Shown here piece after piece: positions 44,401 through 56,174 of a DNA stretch of 64,000 nucleotides (positions are counted from its first letter, which is position 1; the number at the start of each line of letters is the position of its first letter). The DNA comes from Diatrype stigma (Eukaryota > Ascomycota > Sordariomycetes > Xylariales > Diatrypaceae), in assembly GCA_022225965.2 (NCBI GenBank), contig JAKJXP020000004.1, positions 372,001 through 436,000 on the forward strand. Direction: 5' to 3'. A program made the translations under genes and the position numbers. The notes below the pieces were generated by a model. That model was not told where the DNA came from. It saw nothing but the letters and a program-made list of their open reading frames with translations, and did not search any database.

Positions 44401-47159
44401 GGTCGCCGCTTGTCCCTGGCACGAAGTGGGTACATAAACCCTTCTGGAGGAAAGTTGAGAGCGGTGCCCCTTCGAATGGCACCAGTCTCACCCATGATGT
44501 GGATAAGCACACCCTCCTGGGCCTGCGTAGTCCTATAGGTGGTACCAATATGGTGCTTTACACAACAAAGTTGGACAACAACACCAAGCCGTTCCCGGGC
44601 AGCCACCCGCTTCACGGTACTGAGATCGTGCCAGCTGCCGTCTTGGTGAATACCTTCCATCAAGCAACCGGGGCCACGACACTTTCTAACATTACGCTGC
44701 GGGTACCCGTGGCCGTCAGTGCTCCTCGCGATATCCAAGTGGTGGTAGATGATGACAAGGTTAAGATTCTTTCACGTCTGCAGAAGCAACAGGACGGCGG
44801 AAATGACATCAAGTCGGAAGACGACCAGGCATGGGCTACTCACACCACGGGTCGGTGGAGTCATATCACCGAAAAGACCTCCCATGCCCTGCAGATAGAT
44901 ATCGAAGCGATCAAGTCTCGCATTAAGGATAAGCTGCCGCCCAAGTTCAGCATGGACTACCTCGACAAGGTCGGCGTCTCGGCCATGGGTTTCCCCTGGG
45001 CCGTGACGGAGCACTACGGGAATCTCAAGGAGATGCTCGCGCGCGTCGACGTAGCACCAGACCTGCCGGCCGGGGCGACCCTACCCTGGGATGCGAGCTC
45101 GTGGTCCCCCATCCTCGACGCCGCCACCTCGGTAGGCTCGACAATCTTCTTTGATAACCCGAAACTCCGGATGCCGGCGCAGATCGAGAAAGTGCACTTC
45201 TTTGTAGAGCACGGGACGCCGCCGCCAAAGACGGGCTACCTCTACGTCGAGGAGGCCTCGAAGAACAAGAACCCCGCGGTCCACGTTAGCGTCTGCGACG
45301 ACGAGGGCCGCGTCGTCGCCAAGTTCCAGTCTATGCGCTTCTCCGAGATCGAGGGCACGCCCGGCGTGGGCGGCAGCGTCGAAAGCCTAGTCCACAAGTT
45401 GGCCTGGGTGCCCGCACCGTTCGCAAAAAGTGCGGCCCCGTGGGAGAGTGCTGTCCTGGTGGCAGATGATGAGGCTACGCTTGTGCGGTACCGCACGCAG
45501 CTGAAGTTAAAGATGAGGATCCAAGATGGCAAGATCGTCGAATTCCTCACATCGGACGAAGCCGCTCGCATCGTCAGGGCAGTCGGCCCTAACACGGCTA
45601 TCGTGTACTGCCCCGGCCGAGTCGAGTCTCTGGCCGACTTGCCAGCGAAGGCAGAATTATTCCTATCGGAGTTGCTCACTCTGACGAAGCACGTGATCAT
45701 GAATCTCTCGCCATCGACCAGCAACGCCAAGGTATTCGCGATCACCCTGGCGGCCGGCCGCGGCAGCACCCCGACGGCGCTGGCGCAGGCGCCGCTCCAC
45801 GGTCTCGCCCGCATCATCGCGTCCGAGCATCCAGACCAGTGGGGCGGGCTGATCGACCTCGAGGACGAGGACGCGCCGCTGCCGAGCATGGTGCTCAAGT
45901 ACGTGCGCGAGCAGGACGTAATCCGCATCGATGACGACCTGCCGCGGGTGGCGCGCCTGCAGTCGCTGCCTCGGGACGCGCTCTACAGTGGGGAGCAGGC
46001 CGCCCTCAGGACCCTCCTCCCCAAGCCCGAGGGCACGTATATCATCACGGGCGGCCTCGGCGCGCTGGGTCTCAAGGTCGCGCGCTGGCTGGTCGAGAAG
46101 GGGGCCCGGCGCCTGGTGCTGCTATCGCGACGGGCGCTGCCTCCGCGCAAAGAATGGGCCGCGGCCCGCGGTCGCGATGATGATCTCAGCGCCTCCACGA
46201 AAGCGGCGGTGGGCGAGATCATGGAGCTGGAGCAGGCCGGCGCGACGGTGTATCCCGTGGGCCTGGACATCGCGGCCGCCAATGCGCAGACCCGGCTGCG
46301 GGAAGCCCTGGACCGGCTGGCGCTCCCGCCGGTGCTCGGGGTCGTGCACGCGGCGGGCGTGCTCGAGGACCAGCTGGTGCTGGACACGACAGCGGACTCG
46401 TTCGCGCGGGTGCTCGCGCCCAAGGTGTCGGGCGCGCTTGCGCTCCACGCGCTGTTCCCGCCCGGGACGCTCGACTGGATGGTGCTGTTCAGCTCGTGCG
46501 GGCAGCTGTTCGGGTTCCCGGGCCAGAGCAGCTACGCGAGCGGCAACGCGTTCTTGGACGCGCTGGCGGCGCACCGGCGCCAGCTGGGCGACAACTCCGT
46601 GGCGTTCCAGTGGACCAGCTGGCGCGGTCTCGGCATGGCGGCCAGCACCGACTTCATCAGCGCCGAGCTCGAGAGCAAGGGCATCACGGACGTCACGGCC
46701 GAAGAGGCGTTCCGGGCCTGGGAGCACGCCGGCCGCTTCGATGTCGATCATGCTGTCGTCCTGCGTAGCTTGTTGTTCGATGAAAAGGAGCTGCTTCCCA
46801 CGCCTCTCTTGGAAGACATCGCCGTGAGAAGGATAGGGTCGACTAAACCTGAAGGTGGCGAGCCGTCGGTGAGTGAAGGGGCATCGGGCGACAGACCCTC
46901 TGGGGGGCCCGAGCTCAAAGCGTGGCTTGACAACGCGATCAAGGAGGTGATTTCCGGCGTGCTGATGCTAGGCGGAGCTAGCGAGGTGGATGGGCGCGCT
47001 GCTATCGCTGACCTAGGGGTCGATAGCGTCATGACCGTTACGCTCCGGAGAAACCTGCAGAGCGCGTTGAAGGTTAAGGTGCCGCCGACTCTGACCTGGA
47101 GCCACCCGACAGTAAACCATCTTGTCGACTGGTTTACCGACAAACTAACAAGCTCTTAA
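41435..47159 (+). CDS. Partially reducing type I PKS, 6-methylsalicylic acid synthase type
   Basis: Predicted 1832-aa iterative PKS in three exons: 41435-41548, 41623-42695 and 42848-47159. Domain order is KS, AT, DH-like, KR, ACP. The KS has Cys213 in VDAACASSL, His348 and His389. The AT has Ser670 in GHSVGE. The DH-like/thioester-hydrolase domain has His982 in [10 protein letters not shown]. The KR has TGGLGALG at 1463-1470 and Tyr1625 in SSYASGN. The ACP carries phosphopantetheine Ser1789 in GVDSVM. There is no methyltransferase, enoyl reductase, SAT or terminal TE, and length and order fit 6-MSA synthases, which build 6-MSA from one acetyl and three malonyl units with a single ketoreduction. 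Mellein-type synthases share the layout, but the adjacent 6-MSA-decarboxylase-like gene favours 6-MSA. Exon 1 encodes only a 38-residue Ser/Pro-rich lead. Confidence 0.95.
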
Positions 47160-48067
47160 GCTTGAGGTAAGATGCGTGCCATCGCCAGCTTCATCCATGC
47201 CGATATTTGGATGAAGACGGGAACACATACCATTGGGCCTTCAGTTGCTTTCCCCTCGGTAACATGCCGCCGTTATGGCGGCATCGACCTATCCCCGGAC
47301 CCCTTGAGGTGTTTCCCTCGAGTGCGGCCTCGACCATCGTTTGGGGGTAAACGATGCCGCGCACCAAGCAGTAACCTGCGTTAACACTGGGGCATGATAC
47401 TTATGGGTGTATTATTCACCACTCCTATAGTCAAAGCTAGTACCTTCAGTCTTGAGATACCTTACCTTCCATGGCAATGCAGTGCTTACATGACTTCCAT
47501 GAATTTGTAGCTCTTCTAGGGTTTAGAGGTTATATTCGTTACCCGTAGGCAGGACTTGAGCATTATTGATATCCAGACAATAATTATGAACCGAAGATGA
47601 CTACATAAGTAAATAGTCTAGGCAATTACCTGGTTAGGTTATTTACGTACCCTATGCAACTACTGTAGGTAGTAGTAGTTGTTGTCGTAGTTGTTGTCGT
47701 AGTTGTTGTCGTAGTTGTTGTCGAAGCGTTCAGTCCAAGCCCCAACGGATACTTCCGCCAGATGTGATGTGGCTTAAGAATGTGGCTTGGATTTTTGACA
47801 ATCGGAAGTGCAGGTGGGGCTTGTCAGCCTCCCGCTGCTGCGCCACAATCCAACCTGGCTTTAGTGGCATTTCGATCTCCCGGATCTCCAACCTTGAGAG
47901 TCCAAGCCTCCTCAGACTTAAGTCTGAACCTCAACACGACATCATACGGTTCACATCATACAAGCACTTGTTCATCCGCCCATATCCAAACATTCCCATT
48001 CCCTCTTCTTCGTTACGCAGCCGAAGCAAGTAACTCGGCGTGGGACTATTCGTTCACAACAGACAGA
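47160..48067. other. Intergenic, right edge of the cluster
   Basis: About 900 bp between the PKS stop and cactin. It holds the PKS 3' region, a 4 x 12-bp tandem repeat (47675-47722) and the cactin promoter. No gene supported. Confidence 0.45.
47675..47722 (+). repeat. 12-bp tandem repeat, four exact copies
   Basis: The unit gtagttgttgtc is repeated four times without mismatch, about 350 bp upstream of the cactin start codon. Confidence 0.9.
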
Positions 48068-49894
48068 ATGGATCCCGCCCGCCGAGCTATGATCTATGGC
48101 CGTAAGTCACCCCCCCGTCGTGACATTGCATCTCCGAGACGAGATGCCAATACCAGAATCACAAAGCCCACCACGTCGACAAATAGCAAACCTGCAAATG
48201 CTGCCGTGCAGAAGTATTTGAGCCAAGATGAGCAATCCCGTCAGTTCGTGGCCGACGAGGACAAGTTCGTCCTCAAGCAGTCCAAGAAGAAAGCCGACAT
48301 TCGCGTCAGAGAGGGACGAGCGAAACCCATCGATCTCCTCGCCTTCAATCTACGATACATCGACACCGACCGCGACGTATTCGACGACGATGAGCATGAC
48401 ATCGAGATCGATGTCCCCGTTCCGACAGCAGTTGTTGAGCGCCTAAACGCGAAGGAGCTTGAGGAACTGGATGCTGACATCACGTCGTACCACACCCTCG
48501 AAACGAACAAGAACAATAGGGAATATTGGAACGCTTTGCAGACTCTTTGCGTCGATAGGCGACAGAAGCTGAAGCCGACGGGCCCAGAGGGACGTGCTGT
48601 CAGCACCGTTAGTGCCGATGTAGAGAAGATCCTTGCTCCTAAGAACTTGGAACAACTGGTGAAGCTTGAGGTTCAGATTCAGGCAAAGCTCCGGTCGAAT
48701 GAAGTTATGGATACTGATTACTGGGAGCAACTTCTTAAGAGTTTGCTAGTCTTTAAAGCAAAGGCCAAACTTCAGAACATCTGTGCAGCAATCAAGGAGA
48801 ATAGGATCAAACTTCTTCTAGAGGCAAACCCAGAGAAAGCCAAAGTGCTTGCTATAACCAGCCAACCTGTTGTAGCAACGAGCTCTGTGGATGCACCTGC
48901 AAAGTCTGCTCCGACCCTCAAACCAGTTGCGAAGTTTCCTCCATCAACCAGCAGCTCAAACGAACCACCGCCCGGCACCGCAAGATTCTCCACGAGCGGA
49001 AATGAGGATTTCTCCCAAGCTACCAAGGCCCTTTACGAGCGGGAAGTTGCCCGAGGTATCGGTGAAGATGAGGAAATATTCACGGCCGAGGAGTCTGTTC
49101 CGACCGTCGCGAAACCGCTGTGGGCCGAGAAATACCGGCCTCGAAAGCCTCGATACTTCAACCGTGTGCAGATGGGCTATGAATGGAACAAATACAATCA
49201 AACCCATTACGATCATGACAACCCCCCGCCAAAAGTGGTGCAGGGCTACAAGTTCAACATATTCTACCCGGACCTGATCGACAAGACGAAGGCGCCGACG
49301 TTTAAGATCATACGTGAGCACGGGAGAAGAAGAGGTGAATCTTTCGCACCGGCCGGCCAAGAAGATACCTGCTTGCTCCGCTTCATTGCCGGACCGCCGT
49401 ACGAAGACATCGCCTTTCGGATTGTGGATCGGGAATGGGACTACAGCGCAAAGAAGGAGCGCGGCTTCAGAAGTAGCTTCGACAAGGTACGTGGTTATTT
49501 GATCCAATGGCAGTTCGCACTACGCTGGCATCCCTGCCATTCGTTTCACGTGGTTGGGGAGACGTTGACAAGGGCGGGATGTGCACATGGTGGTCTGCTG
49601 CATCTGCTGCATGTTATTCGATGTTCCCGTTTGAAACGTCAAGCCACACAGTTGTACAACAACCTCTCAACGCGCAGTCTCGACTTGCACGTTTCCGGAT
49701 CCACCCCTCCTGTTCCTTTTGTATACCTTCTTGTGTACCCTGCTGAATGCCGTCACTGACTCTCACACCTTATAGGGTATTCTGCAACTGCATTTTCAAT
49801 TTAAAAAGGTGAGCGATCCCCTGCATTCGCTGATAATCCCAATCTACCCGCACGTATACTGACGGGTCACCTGCAGATATACTACAGAAAGTAG
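48068..49894 (+). CDS. Cactin-family protein
   Basis: Predicted 489-aa conserved nuclear protein in three exons: 48068-49486, 49776-49808 (33 nt) and 49877-49894 (18 nt, coding five residues and the stop). The two tiny last exons complete the invariant C-terminus GILQLHFQFKKIYYRK. The cactin C-terminal domain covers about residues 355-489, with PRYFNRVQMGYEWNKYNQ, HYDHDNPPPKVVQGYKFN and GPPYEDIAFRIVDREWDY. The mid-domain has FVLKQSKKKADIRVREGRAKPIDLL. Cactins are spliceosome-associated factors (fission yeast Cay1) needed for efficient splicing. The chosen start MDPARR gives a protein shorter than many cactins, so an extra 5' exon is possible; the frame itself stays open upstream to 47780. A housekeeping gene here marks the end of the cluster. 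Confidence 0.88.
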
Positions 49895-51637
49895 ACACAG
49901 TGTTGTCATCGACTAGCCCGCCAGTCAGGAACACTTGCGACGGGCAAACAACCAAGTCGCCCCATCCTACGCCCCCCATTCTACACCATGCAAGACTGGG
50001 AAATCTTTTTGAGGCTTGCGTTCCCCCAGAGAAAAAGTGACACAGTGCTGAAGAGGGGTTCATAGCATAGCTAGTAATGTATAAAATTTTCACTTTCGGC
50101 GACTGTGCAGCGGCTACTCATGACTAGCTTTAGCGATGGTGACACAGCGCCCCGGAGAACTGCTGCCTCACTTTACTTGGTCCTGTCAGATGCTACGTTC
50201 CCATTGCCTACTCGAGACACTTCATCAAGGCCCCAGCCTTCTTCGCTAGATCCTCGCTAGACGTCCAGATTACCATCTAGCATGGAGTGGCTCTCCTAAC
50301 CAACCTAATTTCTACTAAGGGTCATGCGTAGCATGTGCAGCCCTCAGCTCGGGCGTGCCTATATGCTCTAAGATTACCGTGGCAGCCACACCGTTCTGCT
50401 GGATACAAGGGCCTGAACGCCTAGGCGGCGGTGTTTCAACGTCGTCATCCTGCTTGTGGCTGTCCGGCTATACTTCAGCCCTCGACAGACATGCGAGACT
50501 CCCTGCATTATCCATCGATCTACCAAGATTCTAGAAGCACGCGATGATCTGCAGATTGAGGGCACCGGCTGCAAGCGATCTCCCGAGGGAGCTGTGACAA
50601 AATTAGTAGGGCTGCGACAGCTGTCCAGGACGAAATGTGTATAACAAATGATTGGTTATCTTTTGGCGAATGCTGTCAGATTTCCACTGGCATGCAAGCA
50701 ACCGGAGCGGGAGGAGGGCCCTGAAGCCCGCCTCCATGCGGTGTTCCCCGGGCCCTGCTCAACGACTTGTCGTCTTCTCTTTGCGGGTCTGAGCCCGGTA
50801 CTAGGCACGTCGCAGCTCACAAGAGCCTTGTCGAAGAGGTTGAGCCTGCCAGACACAACCTCAATGGCGGTCCAGCCCCTATCGTGAGGTAACTTGAAAC
50901 TACCGCTTTGAGAACTATTATCATCTCGCAAGGTAAGGTCGGCGGATGTAGTGTATCGGTAGTCATGGTATGGCCAGCCTGCACCTCCTATCCACAAGCG
51001 ATAATCTCCCCGAAGTGGTTACGGCCGCTCAGACATACCCGACACCTGCGCATACCTAGTACTTGGGAGAGGGAGAGGGGGGAGGGGAGGAGAGGCCAGG
51101 TACGTTAGGTAGGTTAGGTAGGTAGCTTGGCCACGCGAAACCAAGCTGGTTGGACGTTTGCGCAAGAAGCAACACCAAGGCATGCAAAGCATAGGTCACT
51201 ATATGTACATGGTGTAGGGTAGGTAGAGCAGGTAGGCACACACGTACGTACATACACAAACGTGTGCCAAGGTCGACGGAATCACCCACTGGAGCACAGA
51301 CAAATACACATGCACAGATGCACACACATACAATATACACAAATAGACACAAATAGACGCAATAGGTAGACAGACACACATTCACTCACATACACACACA
51401 CACGCTTCCACGCTTCCACGCTCCCAGGCACACAGACCTCTTCACCGGAAGTGCAGGTAGGTAGGTGGGTGGGTAAGCAGACAGACAGGTAGCCAAGTAG
51501 ACGGTAGCCAGGTAACAGGTAGACTAACAGGTAACCTGGAAACTAACGGGTTGGTTAGGTACACATGGCAAGGTATCAATATGCCCGCGGCATGGAGGAT
51601 GAAGGTCTATGCTCCTGCGCATCTACATACTACCCTA

Positions 51638-51746
51638 TGTAGGTAGGTATGTAGGCAGGCAGGCAGGCAGGCAGGCAGGTAGGTAGGTAGGTAGGTAGGT
51701 AGGTAGGTATGTAGGTAGGTAGGTAGGTAGGTAGGTAGGTAGGTAC
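51638..51746 (+). repeat. Tetranucleotide microsatellite (TAGG/CAGG)
   Basis: About 108 bp of near-perfect GTAG tetranucleotide repeats, with an internal block where the unit is CAGG (about 51655-51680). Copy number is likely to vary between strains. Confidence 0.95.
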
Positions 51747-51769
51747 CTAATAGTGTATTGTACACGCGA

Positions 51770-51829
51770 TACACACATACACACATACATACACATATAC
51801 ACACATACACACATACGCATACACACACC
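51770..51829 (+). repeat. CA/ATAC microsatellite
   Basis: About 60 bp of alternating acac and atac units, immediately downstream of the TAGG array. Confidence 0.9.
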
Positions 51830-52919
51830 TATACCCATACAGATCCAGATACATACACCTATACCTACCTGGTATACAAGATATGGATGTGTGCTGCATG
51901 CAGGGTGCGGTGGCTAGCCCCAGTGGGGGCAGACACATGCATATTTAAAGAATAAAAGTGGCTCCTCCCACAAGGGTTGAACGGGTTACATCTTGTCACA
52001 TAACTTACATAAGTCACTTAGGTACATGACGAATGCGTTGGCAGCATTACCAGGCCTATCAGGTCCGGCTGTTGTTGTGTCTTGAGGTGTACCCCGTCTA
52101 CATGTGTGTGTTTCTGGACGAATGGACTTGCGGATGAGTAGATGCGTGTATTGCTGTGTTGCTGTATTGCTGTATTGTTCCCCGATACGTCTAAATACCT
52201 GATCTAACTATTGTCGTAACCCCCGTCACCTTTCCCGGCTTCCTGTTTCCTCTCTGCCCCTCCCACGAGACGAGATATCCACAGTCTCTGCCGAATGGGG
52301 AAAGGAAAGGAGAGCTTCTAGAAAGCAGAATACGAAACAGCATCGATGATCTATGAGCACCCATGTACTTGCCTACTGCCCAACTACATAGTACATACCT
52401 GGCTACCTGATTACCGGGTTATCTAACTGCTGGGAATCCGTACTGCTTGGGTCACTTATACACACTTCCCGGTTGTCTAGTTGCCCACTTGCGTAGGTAC
52501 AATACGTATGTACGTAGACACCGAGGTGCATGCGGTTGAACTCCCCGTTATAGCCCGCCTATTCTATCCAGTCAGATGTCAAGCTATAGCCTCAGCCAGA
52601 GCCTGGCCCAATCTACTTTGGGTACAAGGCAGTTGTAGTTGTAGTCATTGGGTGGTCAACGTCTACACCGTTAAACCCCACACCCTTCCAGGCCGGGGCC
52701 TTGCTGCGGCCTCCCTGGTCCTCCTCTCTTCCCAAATTGGGCATTACATGATCTCTCTTGCATGTCCCATGTGCGCCTGGTGAAGTTCTGCAGTACATCC
52801 ATACCTGCCCACGTACCTGTCTACATGGCTACATGTCTACCTACTAGTACCCTATCGACCTACTACCTTACCCTATCTATCTACCTTGCCTATCTGAAGT
52901 AGGAGACTGCTGCCAGACG

Positions 52920-52998
52920 GCTACTACTACTGCTGCTGCTGCTGCTACTGCCGCCGCCACCGCTGCTACCACCACCACTTACACTACCACCACCACTA
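52920..52998 (+). repeat. Triplet-repeat tract (CTA/CTG/CCG/ACC)
   Basis: Consecutive short runs of ctactacta, ctgctgctg, ccgccgcc and accaccacc. It is not in an open frame that can be tied to a gene. Confidence 0.85.
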
Positions 52999-53525
52999 CA
53001 ATACTAAATCTAATCTACCTAATACAATACAATACCATAACACTACAGTCGCATAGACAAAGACGGGACATAATACTTACTACCTTGCATACCTACACCT
53101 AGGAGCTTAGGACCCAGACCAGGCCGGGCTAGAGGGGCTAAGATCGATCACAGATACACCCTTAATTCTTTAATCTTAGATTGACGAGGCACAGTGCTAT
53201 TCTAGATCTGCCTTCCAATAATAATACTATTGTCACCTGCCTCGAAGCACTACTACCTATTATCTTCCCCTCGCCTAATCTGATCTATACCTCTCTATCG
53301 CATCCCAAGATCTGCGAACTACACTTGAGCACCTAATACATATTGCTTACCTACTCCGAACACCTTCACCACCCACGGCAAGCAAGGTCAAGAAGGACGA
53401 GGGCATCCACTGACTACTACCACTCCGTCTTCATTGTTCTCCCCCTACCTACTTCTTCTTGCCTCACCCCGTCTCTGCACTCTCTTCCTTCGTGCATCCA
53501 TGACTCGGTCGTGAGCTGGTAGATG

Positions 53526-53680
53526 GTCGTGGTAGTCGTGGTAGTCGTGATAGTCGTGATAGTCGTGCCTATCCTGCCTATCTCGCCTAATCAGCCCTAT
53601 CTCACCATACCCATACCCATCCCCCAGATCTAGATCCATACCCATACCCATACCCAATCCTTACCCATACCCATACATAC
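53526..53680 (+). repeat. Two short tandem arrays before the forkhead gene
   Basis: A 9-bp unit (gtcgtggta with variants) at 53526-53567, and hexamer CCATAC/ACCCAT repeats at 53605-53680. They end about 210 bp before the forkhead start codon, so they probably lie in the promoter or 5' leader. Confidence 0.8.
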
Positions 53681-53888
53681 ATACTTGCGCGGAGCAATCA
53701 TCCACATCCACTTCTGTCTACTCGGACCCTTTCCACTTGGTGACGTATAATCATCCATTCTTTGACATACAAAGCGCAGCCGGTGTTCGCCATCTGAATC
53801 AACACCGGTTGTTTCACCTCGGCGGTGAATTACAGAACCCTTTGGTCTTCAAGTACTTCCTCCCTTCCATTCTTTTCTTCCCGCCGCC

Positions 53889-55687
53889 ATGCGCATGGAA
53901 TTCTACGGCGGCGTGCCCGTCACTTACTCTCCTCCGGGCTTTGCGACTTCTGACCAGAGGCCTTGCGCAACACAATCAACGGGTGGATCAACCGATGTCT
54001 CTAGTGTTGACTCCTTCTATTCACCGTCGCCAACCCAGCCGCTCGCTGAAACTGCACTGCCGCCCCAACAGCCGCCCCAACAGCCGCACTCACATTTCAA
54101 CTCTCTTTCAAGCCATGCTCATTCCAACCCGCAAGCATTCGCCGCTGCCTCTCTCGGAGCCTACCCGCTACCGAACCATCAGTTTCACCCAGCTGCTGCG
54201 GGCCAAGGCATGTGGCTCACTCCACCTCCGACTTCTTCTGACGATTTCGACAATTACTCTTACCAGGACTCGCCTATGAGCACCAACTGTGTAATTCAGT
54301 CGGCTGATCCCTACTCAGCACATTCCTCGGTCAACAGCCCGAGAAGCCAGTCTTCTCCAGACGCCCAGCAGTTAAATTTCCAGCCGGCTGCTTCTAACTT
54401 TTCTGACCAAATTCCTTTCCACTCCTTAAGACTCAGCACCCCCGCTCAGCATGAGGGCAGCTTCCATCAGCAAATGACAGCAGCATCTCCTTACGCTGGA
54501 GCCGTCTACACAGGAACCAATAGCGAAAGCACAGACACCATGATGCAGCAAAGCGCGCCATCTCTGGTCCCAGATTTATCTGAAGCTCACCCGAAGGAAG
54601 AAGTCGACGAGTCTACTGGTTTGAGCGAAAGCAAGCCCGCCGCGTCAGATGGCGAAGGTTCCGCGAAATATTCAAACCCCTACGCGAAGCTACTTTACAA
54701 GTGTCTCATGGAGAGAGAAGAAAAAATGAGGAACCTTCAAGACATTTACCAATGGTTTAGAGACTTCACGAATAAACCGCAGTTATCCCCCGGTATAGGA
54801 TGGCAGAATAGTATTCGTCACAACCTGAGCATGAATGCGGTACGTTGCCCAATAAATTGGAACTCTAGCAGGATCTTTGTTATAATCCTTCTTTCGGGAT
54901 TTATGAAGTATAACGCTAACATATGCCAAAGGCCTTTACAAAACGTCCCGACCGGCTTCAAGAGCCGGCTTCAAAGCGTGGGACTAAAGAGGGCAAGAAG
55001 GAAACGAATTGGTACCTTACCGAGTGGGCAATCAGGGATGGCATACAGAGCACAACACGCTATCGCAAGGAAAATAGCAACCGTCGGGGCGGCTCTCGTC
55101 AACCGAAATGTGAGGGTGGGAAACCTTCCGCACGAGCAAGATCGGGCCGCAAGGGTGGCATTACCGCTAGCAAGACCAAGGCTGCTTCGAGAAAGGCCTC
55201 AGCGCGAAGGGGGGCGCAGAACACTGCTGCGGCTTATTGTTTCAATGGCAACAGCGAGCAAAATTCCATGCAGGATGGTCTCTACAATCGCCCTTTCGAG
55301 TACCAATATTCCCCCAGTGTCCGGGGAGCGCCGGTCACGCCCCCAGATTTCCATGCGGGTGATATGCTGATCCCGGACCCTACCCATGCAGCCTCCAACC
55401 AGGGGTACATGTATCAGGGTACCCTGCCTCACAGCCAGAACCATCATCATGGGTACTTGCAAAACCAACAACAGCACACTCAGCAACAACATCCCTATCA
55501 TCCGTCCGATAGTCCCTTCACCCTAGCTGATGTTAGCGGTGTCTATCATGGTCCGCCGGCGCCTTTGCCTGGTAGAGGACAGGGAGTATCGACCGCCATG
55601 CCAACCGAGTACCCTCTGTTCGCCAATGCCGACGAGATCAACATGCAATGGCCTGGTACGGGCGCGGGCGGCGAATTCCAGCCATAG
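53889..55687 (+). CDS. Forkhead transcription factor
   Basis: Predicted 568-aa nuclear regulator in two exons, 53889-54839 and 54932-55687. The forkhead winged-helix domain begins near residue 261 (NPYAKLLYKCLMER, then LQDIYQWFRDFT) and its recognition helix is WQNSIRHNLSMNA. The intron falls exactly inside SMNA|AFTKRP, joined through a CCAAAG acceptor. Flanking regions are disordered: Ser/Pro/Gln-rich before, Lys/Arg-rich then His/Gln-rich after (LQNQQQHTQQQHPYHP). Domain position and length resemble fungal forkhead regulators of cell cycle and sexual development, but I cannot assign a specific orthologue. An overlapping open frame starting upstream at 53737 could act as an upstream ORF. A second in-frame ATG at 53895 is an alternative start. 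Confidence 0.9.
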
Positions 55688-56086
55688 GGGAGTACAAGCG
55701 CTGGCCCATCCTGAAAGGAGCTAGCGGCGGCCCGAATTCGCGTTCTGTTGCGCTGTGACGCAGCAGCCAGGGATGAAGGGGCAGTAGGCGAGGAGGGGAC
55801 GGGGGGTATCTGTCCTTTTGGCTACACACAGAGGAGCGCGGGCGCATACGGAAATAACATAACAAAGGCGTTGAGCAAGATACACCACATTTGGCGGGCG
55901 CTTATGTCCATCGGCATACGGGCGGGGTGCGCATACTTCTTTTGTCGCCCATATAACGACGACAACGATAGGCACTATGACTTCTTCGGTTGGCGTCGGC
56001 GTCGAGCGGTATCATCATCATCATCATGATCAAGCCTCATTCATCCATTTGATTTTTTTCTACTTTCTTTTGTTTCTCTCTTTGGT

Positions 56087-56089
<3 letters not shown>
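55688..56089. other. 3' region of the forkhead gene
   Basis: About 400 bp up to the T/A palindrome. It has an atcatcatc run at about 56011-56027 and a T-rich stretch before the palindrome. No gene seen. Confidence 0.4.

Positions 56090-56167
<78 letters not shown>
56090..56167. repeat. Perfect 78-bp palindrome: 39 T followed by 39 A
   Basis: An uninterrupted run of exactly 39 T is followed directly by exactly 39 A. The flanks (aac before, cac after) do not continue the symmetry. The right side cuts into intron 1 of a minus-strand GH79-like gene 6 bp after its splice donor, and the rest of that gene is absent on the left. An exact T(n)A(n) of this size is unusual in native DNA; a join of two contigs or a read-through error in a homopolymer is the simplest reading. 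Confidence 0.95.
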
Positions 56168-56168
<1 letters not shown>

Positions 56169-56174
56169 ACTTAC

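Larger units (their letters stand above)
49895..53888. promoter_or_regulatory. 4-kb microsatellite-rich leader of the forkhead gene
   Basis: No coding sequence is supported. Several simple-sequence arrays are present: a TAGG/CAGG array (51638-51746), a CA/ATAC array (51770-51829), CTACCTAC-type strings around 52800-52900, a CTG/CCG/ACC triplet tract (52920-52998), a 9-bp unit run (53526-53567) and CCATAC repeats (53605-53680). Such long, patterned upstream regions are common before developmental regulators in filamentous fungi and often include a long transcribed leader. The overall layout suggests that for the plus-strand gene starting at 53889. Confidence 0.45.

Noticed and set aside
45931..46827. 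298-codon Arg/Ser-rich plus-strand frame
   Set aside because: A GC-rich shadow frame inside the KR region of the PKS, without domains.
14852..47159. A complete patulin cluster
   Set aside because: No counterparts of PatN, PatF, PatE, PatD, PatB, PatC or PatA are visible here, so only a partial, patulin-like pathway can be claimed.
51100..51130. Telomere-like TTAGGTAGG strings
   Set aside because: The unit is not TTAGGG, the run is short and it lies beside ordinary TAGG microsatellites.
56090..56167. T/A palindrome as transposon terminal repeats or a poly(A) retrocopy tail
   Set aside because: No target-site duplication, no element body, and exact 39/39 symmetry; an assembly join explains it better.
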